DNA of 5,009 nt. Origin: a bacterium HR39. GTDB lineage: Bacteria > Pseudomonadota > Alphaproteobacteria > Geminicoccales > Geminicoccaceae. The position numbers and the translations under genes were made by a program. Location of the stretch: positions 1 through 5,009 of the forward strand of contig BEIP01000149.1 in NCBI GenBank assembly GCA_002898955.1. Direction: 5' to 3'. The notes under the pieces were generated by a model. That model worked only from the letters and a program-made list of their open reading frames with translations, was not told the DNA's origin and ran no database searches. Below are positions 1-5,009 of this stretch, in pieces. The stretch's first letter is position 1. The number at the start of each line of letters is the position of its first letter.

Positions 1-1
1 C

Positions 2-1024
2 CGCCGCTTCATCGAGGCCATCCTCACCGGCGTCTCCGCCGGCGTGCTGGGGCTCGATCGCGACGGCCGCATCCTCCTCGCCAACCCGCGCGCCGAAGCG
101 CTCCTCGCCGGGGAGGACGGCCTCGTCGGCCGGCGGCTCGGGGAAGTGCTGCCCGAGGCGGCGCGGCTTCTGGAGCGGGCCGCGGAGGCCGGGGCGCCGG
201 TGGAGGAGCAGCTGCGGCTCGTGCGCGGCGGGCGCGAGTACGTGCTGCTGCGCGCCACCCCGCAGATGGAGGAGGGACGGCTTTCCGGCTTCGTCCTCAC
301 CTTCGACGACATCACCGAGCTCATCGCCGCCCAGCGCCAGGCGGCCTGGGCCGAAGTGGCGCGCCGCATCGCCCACGAGATCAAGAACCCCCTCACGCCC
401 ATCCGCCTCTCGGCCGAGCGCCTGCAGCGGCGCTACGCCGGCCGGCTGCCCGAGGAGGAGCGCGCCGCCTTCGAGCGCGCCATCTCCACCATCGTCCGCC
501 AGGTGGACGCCATCGGCCGGCTGGTCTCGGAATTCTCCGCCTTCGCCCGCATGCCGCGGCCGCTGCTGCGCGAGGAGGACCTCGTGGAGGTGGTGCGCGA
601 GGCGCTGGAGCTGGAGCGCACCCGCGCACCGCAGATCGACTTCGCCGCCGATCTCCCCCCGCAGCCCCTCCGCCTGCTGCTGGACCGCGAGAAGATGGTC
701 CAGGCGCTCACCAATCTGCTCAAGAACGCCACCGAAGCGCTGACGGAGGCGGGCACGCCGCAGCCGCGCATCGAGGTGCGGGTGCGGCGCGAGGATGGCT
801 GCGCGGTGGTGGAGGTGTGCGACAACGGCCCCGGCCTGCCGCCGGGCGAGCGCCACCGGCTGTTCGAGCCCTACGTGACCACCAAGGCGCGGGGCACCGG
901 CCTCGGCCTCGCCATCGTGCGGCGCATCGTCGAGGAGCACGCCGGGCGGGTGGAGCTGGCCGACCGGCCGGGTGGCGGGACCTGCGCGCGGATTCTGTTG
1001 CCGATCCGGCACAGCGAGGCTTGA
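2..1024 (+). CDS. ntrY: Nitrogen regulation sensor histidine kinase NtrY (3' part, 340 residues visible)
   Basis: NtrY is a membrane-bound histidine kinase that autophosphorylates and passes phosphate to NtrX. The window opens in frame, with no start present; whole NtrY proteins are roughly 700–770 residues, so the periplasmic, membrane and HAMP parts lie upstream. In fragment numbering, a PAS domain covers about 5–105 and ends in a typical FDDITEL linker. The HisKA dimerisation domain follows, with H-box HEIKNPLTPI and phosphoacceptor His125 (codon at 374). The ATPase domain has an N-box (NLLKNA, Asn242), a G1 box (DNGPG, 274–278), an F-box (FEPYVTTK) and a G2 box (GTGLGL, 298–303), so all kinase motifs are intact. 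The HEIKNPLTPIRLSAERLQRR stretch, plus an adjacent ntrX, separates it from NtrB. The PAS segment contains no His or Cys. The end is fixed by TGA at 1022. The signal sensed cannot be read from this sequence. Confidence 0.95.
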   Translation, partial: RRFIEAILTGVSAGVLGLDRDGRILLANPRAEALLAGEDGLVGRRLGEVLPEAARLLERAAEAGAPVEEQLRLVRGGREYVLLRATPQMEEGRLSGFVLTFDDITELIAAQRQAAWAEVARRIAHEIKNPLTPIRLSAERLQRRYAGRLPEEERAAFERAISTIVRQVDAIGRLVSEFSAFARMPRPLLREEDLVEVVREALELERTRAPQIDFAADLPPQPLRLLLDREKMVQALTNLLKNATEALTEAGTPQPRIEVRVRREDGCAVVEVCDNGPGLPPGERHRLFEPYVTTKARGTGLGLAIVRRIVEEHAGRVELADRPGGGTCARILLPIRHSEA

Positions 1025-1040
1025 CGGTAACGACCGTCGG
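1021..1040 (+). repeat. Small perfect inverted repeat overlapping the ntrY stop codon
   Basis: GACGGT (1023–1028) and ACCGTC (1033–1038) are exact reverse complements separated by the tetraloop AACG. Two G·U pairs (1022/1039 and 1021/1040) could extend the stem to 8 bp in RNA. It starts inside the ntrY TGA and sits about 40 nt upstream of ntrX. There is no T-run after it, so it is not an intrinsic terminator. It could be an RNA hairpin that tunes ntrX expression or mRNA stability, a small DNA operator, or chance in a GC-rich sequence. The repeat itself is certain; any function is inferred. Confidence 0.5.
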
Positions 1041-1081
1041 CCGCAAGGATGCGCGCACGGAATGCGAAGGCCGGGGACGCC

Positions 1082-2494
1082 ATGAGCGCGAAGGACATCC
1101 TCATCGTCGACGACGAGCTCGCCATCCGCGAGGTGGTGGGGGAGATCCTGGAGGACGAGGGCTACGCCGTGCGCCACGCCGCGAACAGCCGCGAGGCCGT
1201 GGCCGAGATCGAACGGCGGGAGCCGGCGCTGGTCCTGCTCGACATCTGGCTCGAGGGATCCGAACTCGACGGCATCCAGATCCTCGACTGGATCCGCGCC
1301 CACCATCCCGACGTGCCGGTCGTGATGTTCTCCGGCCACGGCACCATCGAGACGGCGGTGGCCGCCATCCGCAAGGGGGCCTACGACTTCATCGAGAAGC
1401 CCTTCAAGGCCGACCGGCTGCTGCTCGCCGTCCAGCACGCCCTCGAGGCGGCCCGCCTGCGGCGCGAGAACCGCGAGCTGCGCGCCCGCCAGGACGAGGA
1501 AGAGGTGGTGCTGGTGGGCTCGTCGCCGGCGATGGTGAAGCTGCGCCAGACCATCGAGCGCGTCGCCCCCACCAACGCCCGCGTGCTGGTCTCCGGTCCG
1601 CCCGGCTCCGGCAAGGAGGTGGTGGCACGCCTCGTCCACGCGAAGTCGCGCCGCGCCCACGGGCCCTTCGTGGTGGTCAACGCCGCCCTGCTCGATCCCG
1701 AGCGGGTGGATGCGGTGCTCTTCGGGGTCGAGAGCAGGGAGGGCACGCCGCGCCAGATCGGCGTGTTCGAGCGGGCCGACGGCGGCACGCTGCTGATCGA
1801 CGAGATCGGCGACATGCCGCTCGAGACCCAGGGGCGCATCCTGCGGGCGCTGCAGGAGCAGCGCTTCACCCGCATCGGCGGTGACCGGCCGGTGGAGGTG
1901 GACGTGCGGGTGCTGGCCACCACCAGCCGCGACCTCAAGGCCGAGATCGCCCGCGGCCGCTTCCGCGAGGCGCTCTACTACCGCGTGGCGGTGGTGCCCG
2001 TCGAGGTGCCGCCGCTCTCCGAGCGCCGCGAGGACATCCCCGAACTGGTGCGCCACTTCGTCACCCGCGCCGCGCGCCGCCTCGGCGTGCCGCCGCGGCC
2101 CTTCTCCGACGAGGCGCTGGCGGTGCTCCAGGCGGCCGACTGGCCCGGCGACGTGCGGCAGCTCGAGAACGCGGTGGAATGGGCGCTGATCATGGCCCAG
2201 GGCGAGCCCGGCACGCCGATCCGTCCCGAGGACCTGCCGCCCGATCTCGGCCACGGCACCCTCGCCGCCATGGACCCGGCCGCCAACGGCGCGCTCCTCG
2301 CCCTGCCGCTGCGCGAGGCGCGCGAGGAGTTCGAGCGGGCCTATCTGCGCGCCCAGCTCCAGCGCTTCGGCGGCAATGTCTCGCGCACAGCCCAGTTCGT
2401 CGGGATGGAGCGCTCGGCGCTGCACCGCAAGCTCAAGGCCCTCGGCCTGCACGATGGCGCCGAGCCGGTTCCGGAGCGGAGCGAGGCGCGGTGA
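1082..2494 (+). CDS. ntrX: Nitrogen regulation response regulator NtrX
   Basis: NtrX is the DNA-binding partner of NtrY. The 470-residue length is normal for the family. The receiver domain (about 4–120) has acidic pocket Asp10/Asp11, phosphoacceptor Asp54, Ser84 and Lys106. The AAA+ domain (about 143–385) has Walker A GPPGSGKE (172–179), Walker B LLIDE (Asp240/Glu241), an FREALYYR arginine-finger segment (Arg295, Arg301) and a sensor-II-like GDVRQLEN. A Fis-type helix-turn-helix lies at about 415–455 (GGNVSRTA, then SALHRKLKALG). The GAFTGA loop that contacts sigma-54 is missing: LFGVES runs through a short replacement into GVFERADGG. Direct sigma-54 activation is therefore unlikely, and the protein may instead act with sigma-70 or as a repressor. 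ATG 1082 was chosen because MSAKDILIVDDE matches the family N-terminus and GGGGA sits 4 nt upstream. The in-frame ATG at 1049 would add 11 unexplained residues and has AAGG directly abutting it. Confidence 0.95.
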   Translation: MSAKDILIVDDELAIREVVGEILEDEGYAVRHAANSREAVAEIERREPALVLLDIWLEGSELDGIQILDWIRAHHPDVPVVMFSGHGTIETAVAAIRKGAYDFIEKPFKADRLLLAVQHALEAARLRRENRELRARQDEEEVVLVGSSPAMVKLRQTIERVAPTNARVLVSGPPGSGKEVVARLVHAKSRRAHGPFVVVNAALLDPERVDAVLFGVESREGTPRQIGVFERADGGTLLIDEIGDMPLETQGRILRALQEQRFTRIGGDRPVEVDVRVLATTSRDLKAEIARGRFREALYYRVAVVPVEVPPLSERREDIPELVRHFVTRAARRLGVPPRPFSDEALAVLQAADWPGDVRQLENAVEWALIMAQGEPGTPIRPEDLPPDLGHGTLAAMDPAANGALLALPLREAREEFERAYLRAQLQRFGGNVSRTAQFVGMERSALHRKLKALGLHDGAEPVPERSEAR

Positions 2495-3870
2495 AGGTCG
2501 TCGTCTGCGGCGCCGGCCTCGTCGGCTTCAACATCGCCCGCTACCTCGCCCGCGCCGGTCACGACGTGACGGTGATCGACCGAAGGCCCGAGCTGGTGCG
2601 CAAGATCGGCGAGACGCTGGACCTGCGGGCGGTGCTGGGCCACGCGGCCCTGCCGGGCGTGCTGGAGGAGGCGGGGGCGGCGGACGCCGACATGCTGATC
2701 GCCGTCACCCACCACGACGAGGTGAACATGATCGCCTGCCAGGTGGCGCACTCGCTCTTCGGCGTGCCCACCAAGATCGCCCGGGTGCGCGAGCAGGCCT
2801 ATCTGGAGCCGCGCTGGCAGGACCTCTTCCGCCGCGAGCACCTGCCCATCGACCACGTGATCTCGCCCGAGGTGGAGGTGGCCCACGCCGCCGCCCGGCT
2901 GCTGGCCCACCCCGGCTCGCTCGCGGTGATCCCCTTCGCCGGCGACCGGGTGCGGCTCGTCGGCCTGCGGCTCTCCGAGGAGAGCCCGGTGCTCGACCAG
3001 CCCCTGCGCCACCTCACCCAGCTCTTCCCCGAGCTGCAGGTGGTCGTGGTGGGCGTGGTGCGCGACGGCCGCTTCTTCGTTCCCACCGCCGAGGACCGGC
3101 TGCTGGCCGGCGACGAGGTCTACTTCGTCTCCGCCACCGCGCACCTCGGACGGGCCATGCACGCCTTCGGCTACGAGAGCGGCCGCAACGACCGCATCGT
3201 CGTCGTCGGCGGCGGCAACATCGGCCTCTACCTCGCCCGCGATCTCGAGCGTCAGCTGCGCCCGGTGGGCCTGCGGGTGATCGAGAAGGACCCGGAGCGG
3301 GCGGAACACGTGGCCCAGCAGCTCGCCCAGGGCGTGGTGCTCTGCGGTGACGCGCGCGAGGAGGACATCCTCGAGGAGGCGGGGGTGCGCAGCGCCGAGT
3401 CGGTGGTCTGCGTCACCGACAGCGACGAGGTCAACGTCATGGTCGGCGTGCTGGCCAAGGACATGGGGGCACGGCGCGCCATGAGCCTCTACAACAGCGC
3501 CGTCTACCGGCGCATCCTCGCGGCGGTGGGGGTGGACGTGGGCCTCAACCCGCGCGAGATCACCGTCTCCTCGATCCTGCAGTACGTGCGCCGCGGGCGC
3601 ATCCGTGCCGTCCACACCCTGCTGGACGGCGAGGCGGAGATCTACGAGATCGAGGCGCTGGAGACCTCGCCGCTGGTGGGACGCAGCCTGCGCGAGCTCC
3701 GGATCGGCCGCGACGCCATCGTCGGTGCCATCGTGCGCGGCGAGGAGGTGCTGGTGCCGCGGGCGGACACGGTGATCGAGCCGCACGACCGGGTGGTGGT
3801 GCTGGTGCGGGCCGAGGCCATCCGGCGCATGGAGAAGCTCTTCGCCGTGCGCGCCGACTATTTCGGCTGA
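2491..3870 (+). CDS. trkA: Trk potassium uptake system NAD-binding subunit TrkA
   Basis: TrkA is a soluble, membrane-associated regulator that gates TrkH/TrkG potassium channels in response to nucleotide. The 459 residues match the usual length (about 458) and show the duplicated RCK architecture. The first Rossmann half has GAGLVG at 7–12 and acidic Asp30 at the end of the second strand. A first RCK_C domain spans roughly 140–220. The second Rossmann half has GGGNIG at 240–245 and Glu265, followed by a second RCK_C domain at about 375–455. No membrane segment is seen. The start is GTG 2491, which overlaps the ntrX stop as GTGA and gives the family N-terminus MKVVVCGAGLVG. A GAGG at 2483–2486 gives a ribosome site 4 nt away. 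The overlap implies translational coupling to ntrX. No trkH or other channel gene is visible, so its partner is encoded elsewhere. Confidence 0.95.
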   Translation: MKVVVCGAGLVGFNIARYLARAGHDVTVIDRRPELVRKIGETLDLRAVLGHAALPGVLEEAGAADADMLIAVTHHDEVNMIACQVAHSLFGVPTKIARVREQAYLEPRWQDLFRREHLPIDHVISPEVEVAHAAARLLAHPGSLAVIPFAGDRVRLVGLRLSEESPVLDQPLRHLTQLFPELQVVVVGVVRDGRFFVPTAEDRLLAGDEVYFVSATAHLGRAMHAFGYESGRNDRIVVVGGGNIGLYLARDLERQLRPVGLRVIEKDPERAEHVAQQLAQGVVLCGDAREEDILEEAGVRSAESVVCVTDSDEVNVMVGVLAKDMGARRAMSLYNSAVYRRILAAVGVDVGLNPREITVSSILQYVRRGRIRAVHTLLDGEAEIYEIEALETSPLVGRSLRELRIGRDAIVGAIVRGEEVLVPRADTVIEPHDRVVVLVRAEAIRRMEKLFAVRADYFG

Positions 3871-3877
3871 GAGGAGG
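3871..3877 (+). promoter_or_regulatory. Strong Shine-Dalgarno site for the aminotransferase gene
   Basis: GAGGAGG begins right after the trkA TGA and lies 6 nt before the ATG at 3884. It is the closest match to the anti-Shine-Dalgarno sequence in front of any start in this window. It fixes the start and suggests that this gene is translated efficiently and independently of trkA, although co-transcribed with it. Confidence 0.8.
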
Positions 3878-3883
3878 CGGGCA

Positions 3884-4756
3884 ATGGGACGCGTGGCGTG
3901 GGTGGACGGGCGCTTCGTGCGCCTCGGCGAACCCGCGGTCGGCCTCGAGGACCGGGGCTATCAGTTCGGCGACGGCGTCTACGAGATGGTCAAGGTGGTG
4001 GAGGGAATCGCACGCGATCTCGACCGCCACCTCGCACGGCTGGAGCGTTCGCTCGCGGAGATCCGCCTCGCTCCGCCGCCCCGGCGGGATCTCCTGCGGG
4101 CGGTGGCGGCGGAACTGCTGCGGCGCAATCCGCTGCGGCTCGCCACCCTGTACATCCAGGTCACCCGCGGCGAAGCGCCGCGGGCGCATCCCTTCCCGAA
4201 GGGGGTACACCCGCGGACGGTGATGGTGGTGCGCCGGCTGGTGCCGCCCTCCGAGCGCGACCGGGCGGAGGGGGTGGCCGTGCTCACCGCCCCGGAGATC
4301 CGCTGGGCCCGGCGCGACATCAAGACCGTCAACCTGCTCGCCAACGTGCTGGCCCGCCAGAGGGCGGCCGAGGCCGGCTGCCGCGAGGCGGTGTTCGTGG
4401 AGGCGGACGGCACCGTCACCGAGGCCTCCGCCGCCAATCTGTTCATCGTCGACGAAGCCGGGGTGCTGCGCACCCATCCGGCCGACGAGCGCATCCTCCC
4501 CGGCATCACCCGTGCCGTGGTGCTCGAGCTCGCCCGCGCTCACGGGCTCCCGGTGGAGGAGCGCGCGTTCACCCTGGAGGAGCTCCTCCGCGCCCGCGAG
4601 GCCTTCCTCACCGGCACCACCAGCTTCGTGCTGCCGGTCGCCACCGTGGACGGGCGGGTGATCGGCAACGGCCGGCCGGGGGAAGTCACCCGCACCCTCG
4701 GGCGGGCCTACTGCGAGCATTCGGGCATCCCGGAGCTGGCGCGCGTCTGGGCGTGA
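3884..4756 (+). CDS. dat: D-amino-acid aminotransferase (class IV PLP enzyme)
   Basis: This is predicted to be a cytoplasmic PLP-dependent transaminase that swaps amino groups between D-alanine and 2-oxoglutarate to give D-glutamate and pyruvate, feeding peptidoglycan synthesis. The 290 residues fit fold-type IV. Key residues line up with the Bacillus D-amino-acid transaminase: YE at 33–34 in FGDGVYE, the Arg100-x-His102 carboxylate trap in [14 protein letters not shown] lysine Lys147 in [12 protein letters not shown], Glu180 in [10 protein letters not shown], phosphate-binding GIT at 207–209, and TT at 245–246. The Arg-x-His pair favours a D-amino-acid enzyme over IlvE or PabC. One oddity is the phosphate loop after Glu180, which reads A-S-A-A where Bacillus has G-S-S-S. 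The gene follows trkA by 13 nt in the same likely operon. Related branched-chain or aminodeoxychorismate activities cannot be excluded from sequence alone. Confidence 0.88.
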   Translation: MGRVAWVDGRFVRLGEPAVGLEDRGYQFGDGVYEMVKVVEGIARDLDRHLARLERSLAEIRLAPPPRRDLLRAVAAELLRRNPLRLATLYIQVTRGEAPRAHPFPKGVHPRTVMVVRRLVPPSERDRAEGVAVLTAPEIRWARRDIKTVNLLANVLARQRAAEAGCREAVFVEADGTVTEASAANLFIVDEAGVLRTHPADERILPGITRAVVLELARAHGLPVEERAFTLEELLRAREAFLTGTTSFVLPVATVDGRVIGNGRPGEVTRTLGRAYCEHSGIPELARVWA

Positions 4757-4806
4757 CGATCGCCGCAAGACTGCGCGAAAGCGTCGCAATCGCACCGGCG
4801 GCGGGG

Positions 4807-4836
4807 TTGACGGTTCAGGTCTCCGTGCGACATAGG
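4807..4836 (+). promoter_or_regulatory. Candidate housekeeping promoter for hfq
   Basis: TTGACG (4807–4812) matches five of six bases of the sigma-70 -35 consensus. With an 18-bp spacer it is followed by CATAGG (4831–4836), a weak -10 that keeps only the central A-T-A. It lies in the only true intergenic region (143 nt) and would start RNA near 4843, leaving a leader of roughly 55–60 nt before hfq. The poor -10 makes this tentative. A heat-shock-type promoter was considered, but the -35 and -10 do not fit well. Confidence 0.4.
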
Positions 4837-4861
4837 CGCCGAGCCTGCACCACGGGCGCCT
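4834..4861 (+). repeat. 7-bp perfect inverted repeat upstream of hfq
   Basis: AGGCGCC (4834–4840) and GGCGCCT (4855–4861) are exact reverse complements with a 14-nt spacer. Their centres are 21 bp apart, two helical turns, as expected for an operator. Each arm contains the palindrome GGCGCC. The left arm overlaps the candidate -10 and the right arm lies just downstream of the inferred start. If transcription begins further upstream, the repeat could instead form a leader hairpin; the left arm also has a competing 4-bp partner, GCCT (4843–4846). No T-run follows, so it is not an intrinsic terminator. Confidence 0.4.
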
Positions 4862-4886
4862 CCTCCCACAACAACGACAAGCGGCC

Positions 4887-4891
4887 GAGGG
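4887..4891 (+). promoter_or_regulatory. Shine-Dalgarno site of hfq
   Basis: GAGGG sits 8 nt before the ATG at 4900. It supports that start and is flanked by A/C-rich, apparently unstructured sequence. Confidence 0.7.
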
Positions 4892-4899
4892 TCACGACG

Positions 4900-5009
4900 A
4901 TGGCGGAAAAACAACAAAACCTGCAGGACGTCTTTCTCAATCACATCCGCAAGGGCAAGGTCCCGGTGACCGTGTTCCTCATCAACGGCGTCAAGCTGCA
5001 GGGGGTCAT
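4900..5009 (+). CDS. hfq: RNA chaperone Hfq (5' part, 36 codons)
   Basis: Hfq is a hexameric Sm-like protein that pairs small RNAs with mRNAs and affects RNA stability. The visible N-terminus reads [20 protein letters not shown] and continues into [15 protein letters not shown], the start of the Sm1 motif. Gln9 and Asp10 correspond to E. coli Gln8 and Asp9 on the proximal RNA face. Arg17, Lys18 and Lys20 form the basic rim patch. Phe26 replaces the E. coli distal-face Tyr25. The gene runs off the window; Hfq is normally about 80 residues in this class, so roughly half is missing. The first codons use AAA and CAA, unlike the rest of the window. Alphaproteobacteria commonly have hflX next, which cannot be seen here. 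Confidence 0.96.
   Translation, partial: MAEKQQNLQDVFLNHIRKGKVPVTVFLINGVKLQGV
4907..4918 (+). promoter_or_regulatory. Possible Hfq autoregulatory (A-R-N)4 binding site
   Basis: Four consecutive A-R-N triplets (AAA, AAC, AAC, AAA) lie 5–16 nt after the A of the hfq start codon, inside the span a bound initiating ribosome covers. Two further triplets (AAC, AAC) lie at 4870–4875, just upstream of the Shine-Dalgarno. The Hfq distal face in Gram-negative bacteria is known to bind such repeats, and hfq autoregulation is reported in E. coli and Sinorhizobium. That this stretch is such a site is inference. Relaxed initiation structure would also favour A-rich early codons. Confidence 0.3.

Noticed and set aside
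1021..1050. TTGACG at 1021 as the -35 of an internal ntrX promoter (the 8-mer TTGACGGT recurs at 4807)
   Set aside because: No acceptable -10 lies at the right distance (CAAGGA or AAGGAT at best), and the TTGA is explained by the ntrY stop codon; the shared 8-mer may be coincidence.
1049..1081. Upstream in-frame ATG for ntrX at 1049
   Set aside because: The AAGG abuts the ATG with no spacing, and the 11 extra residues do not resemble NtrX; ATG 1082 matches the family start.
817..1884. Open + strand frame bridging ntrY and ntrX
   Set aside because: It lies in a different frame from both real genes and is extremely Arg/Ala/Gly-rich low-complexity sequence, typical of spurious frames at high GC.
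2341..3786. Long open frame on the - strand (481 codons) across trkA
   Set aside because: It is antisense to a clear TrkA gene, rich in His, Ala, Val and Asp as expected from complementing GC-biased codons, and shows no recognisable motif.
4773..4784. GCGC-GAAA-GCGT hairpin after the aminotransferase gene as a terminator
   Set aside because: The stem is only 4 bp with one G·U pair and no T-run follows, so it does not qualify as an intrinsic terminator.
3560..4795. Long open frame on the - strand (411 codons) across trkA and the aminotransferase gene
   Set aside because: It is a shadow of well-supported + strand genes, with Arg/Pro/Ala-rich composition and no family resemblance.

Overview
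This window looks like an ordinary core-genome segment from a high-GC alphaproteobacterium. The most likely relatives are Rhodospirillales or similar groups; this is an inference, not a species call. Third codon positions are almost all G or C. Every gene lies on the + strand, and the order ntrY–ntrX–trkA–D-amino-acid aminotransferase–hfq is a known alphaproteobacterial arrangement, usually found downstream of ntrBC and followed by hflX. The Hfq N-terminus and the NtrX output domain also fit that class.

Layout: 2–1024 is the 3' part of ntrY (membrane histidine kinase; PAS, HisKA and HATPase visible). 1025–1081 is a short gap that begins with a small perfect hairpin overlapping the ntrY stop. 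1082–2494 is ntrX (receiver, AAA+ domain and Fis-type helix-turn-helix). 2491–3870 is trkA, whose GTG start overlaps the ntrX stop. 3884–4756 is a D-amino-acid aminotransferase behind a strong Shine-Dalgarno. 4757–4899 is the only real intergenic region; it holds a candidate promoter and a 7-bp inverted repeat. 4900–5009 is the first 36 codons of hfq.

NtrY and NtrX form a two-component pair. TrkA is the NAD-binding gating subunit of Trk-type potassium uptake. The aminotransferase probably makes D-alanine or D-glutamate for peptidoglycan. Hfq is the RNA chaperone. The first four genes are packed as one likely transcription unit. Hfq probably has its own promoter and may also receive read-through, since no terminator is visible before it.

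I see no mobile element, CRISPR array, tRNA or rRNA, and no new multi-gene system. The points most worth a second look are at the nucleotide level. One is the A-rich start of hfq, which uses AAA and CAA codons found nowhere else in the genes of this window. It forms four consecutive A-R-N triplets, the type of site bound by the Hfq distal face, which suggests autoregulation. The others are the missing GAFTGA sigma-54 loop in NtrX, the hairpin and 7-codon leader frame before ntrX, and the inverted repeat around the candidate hfq transcription start.
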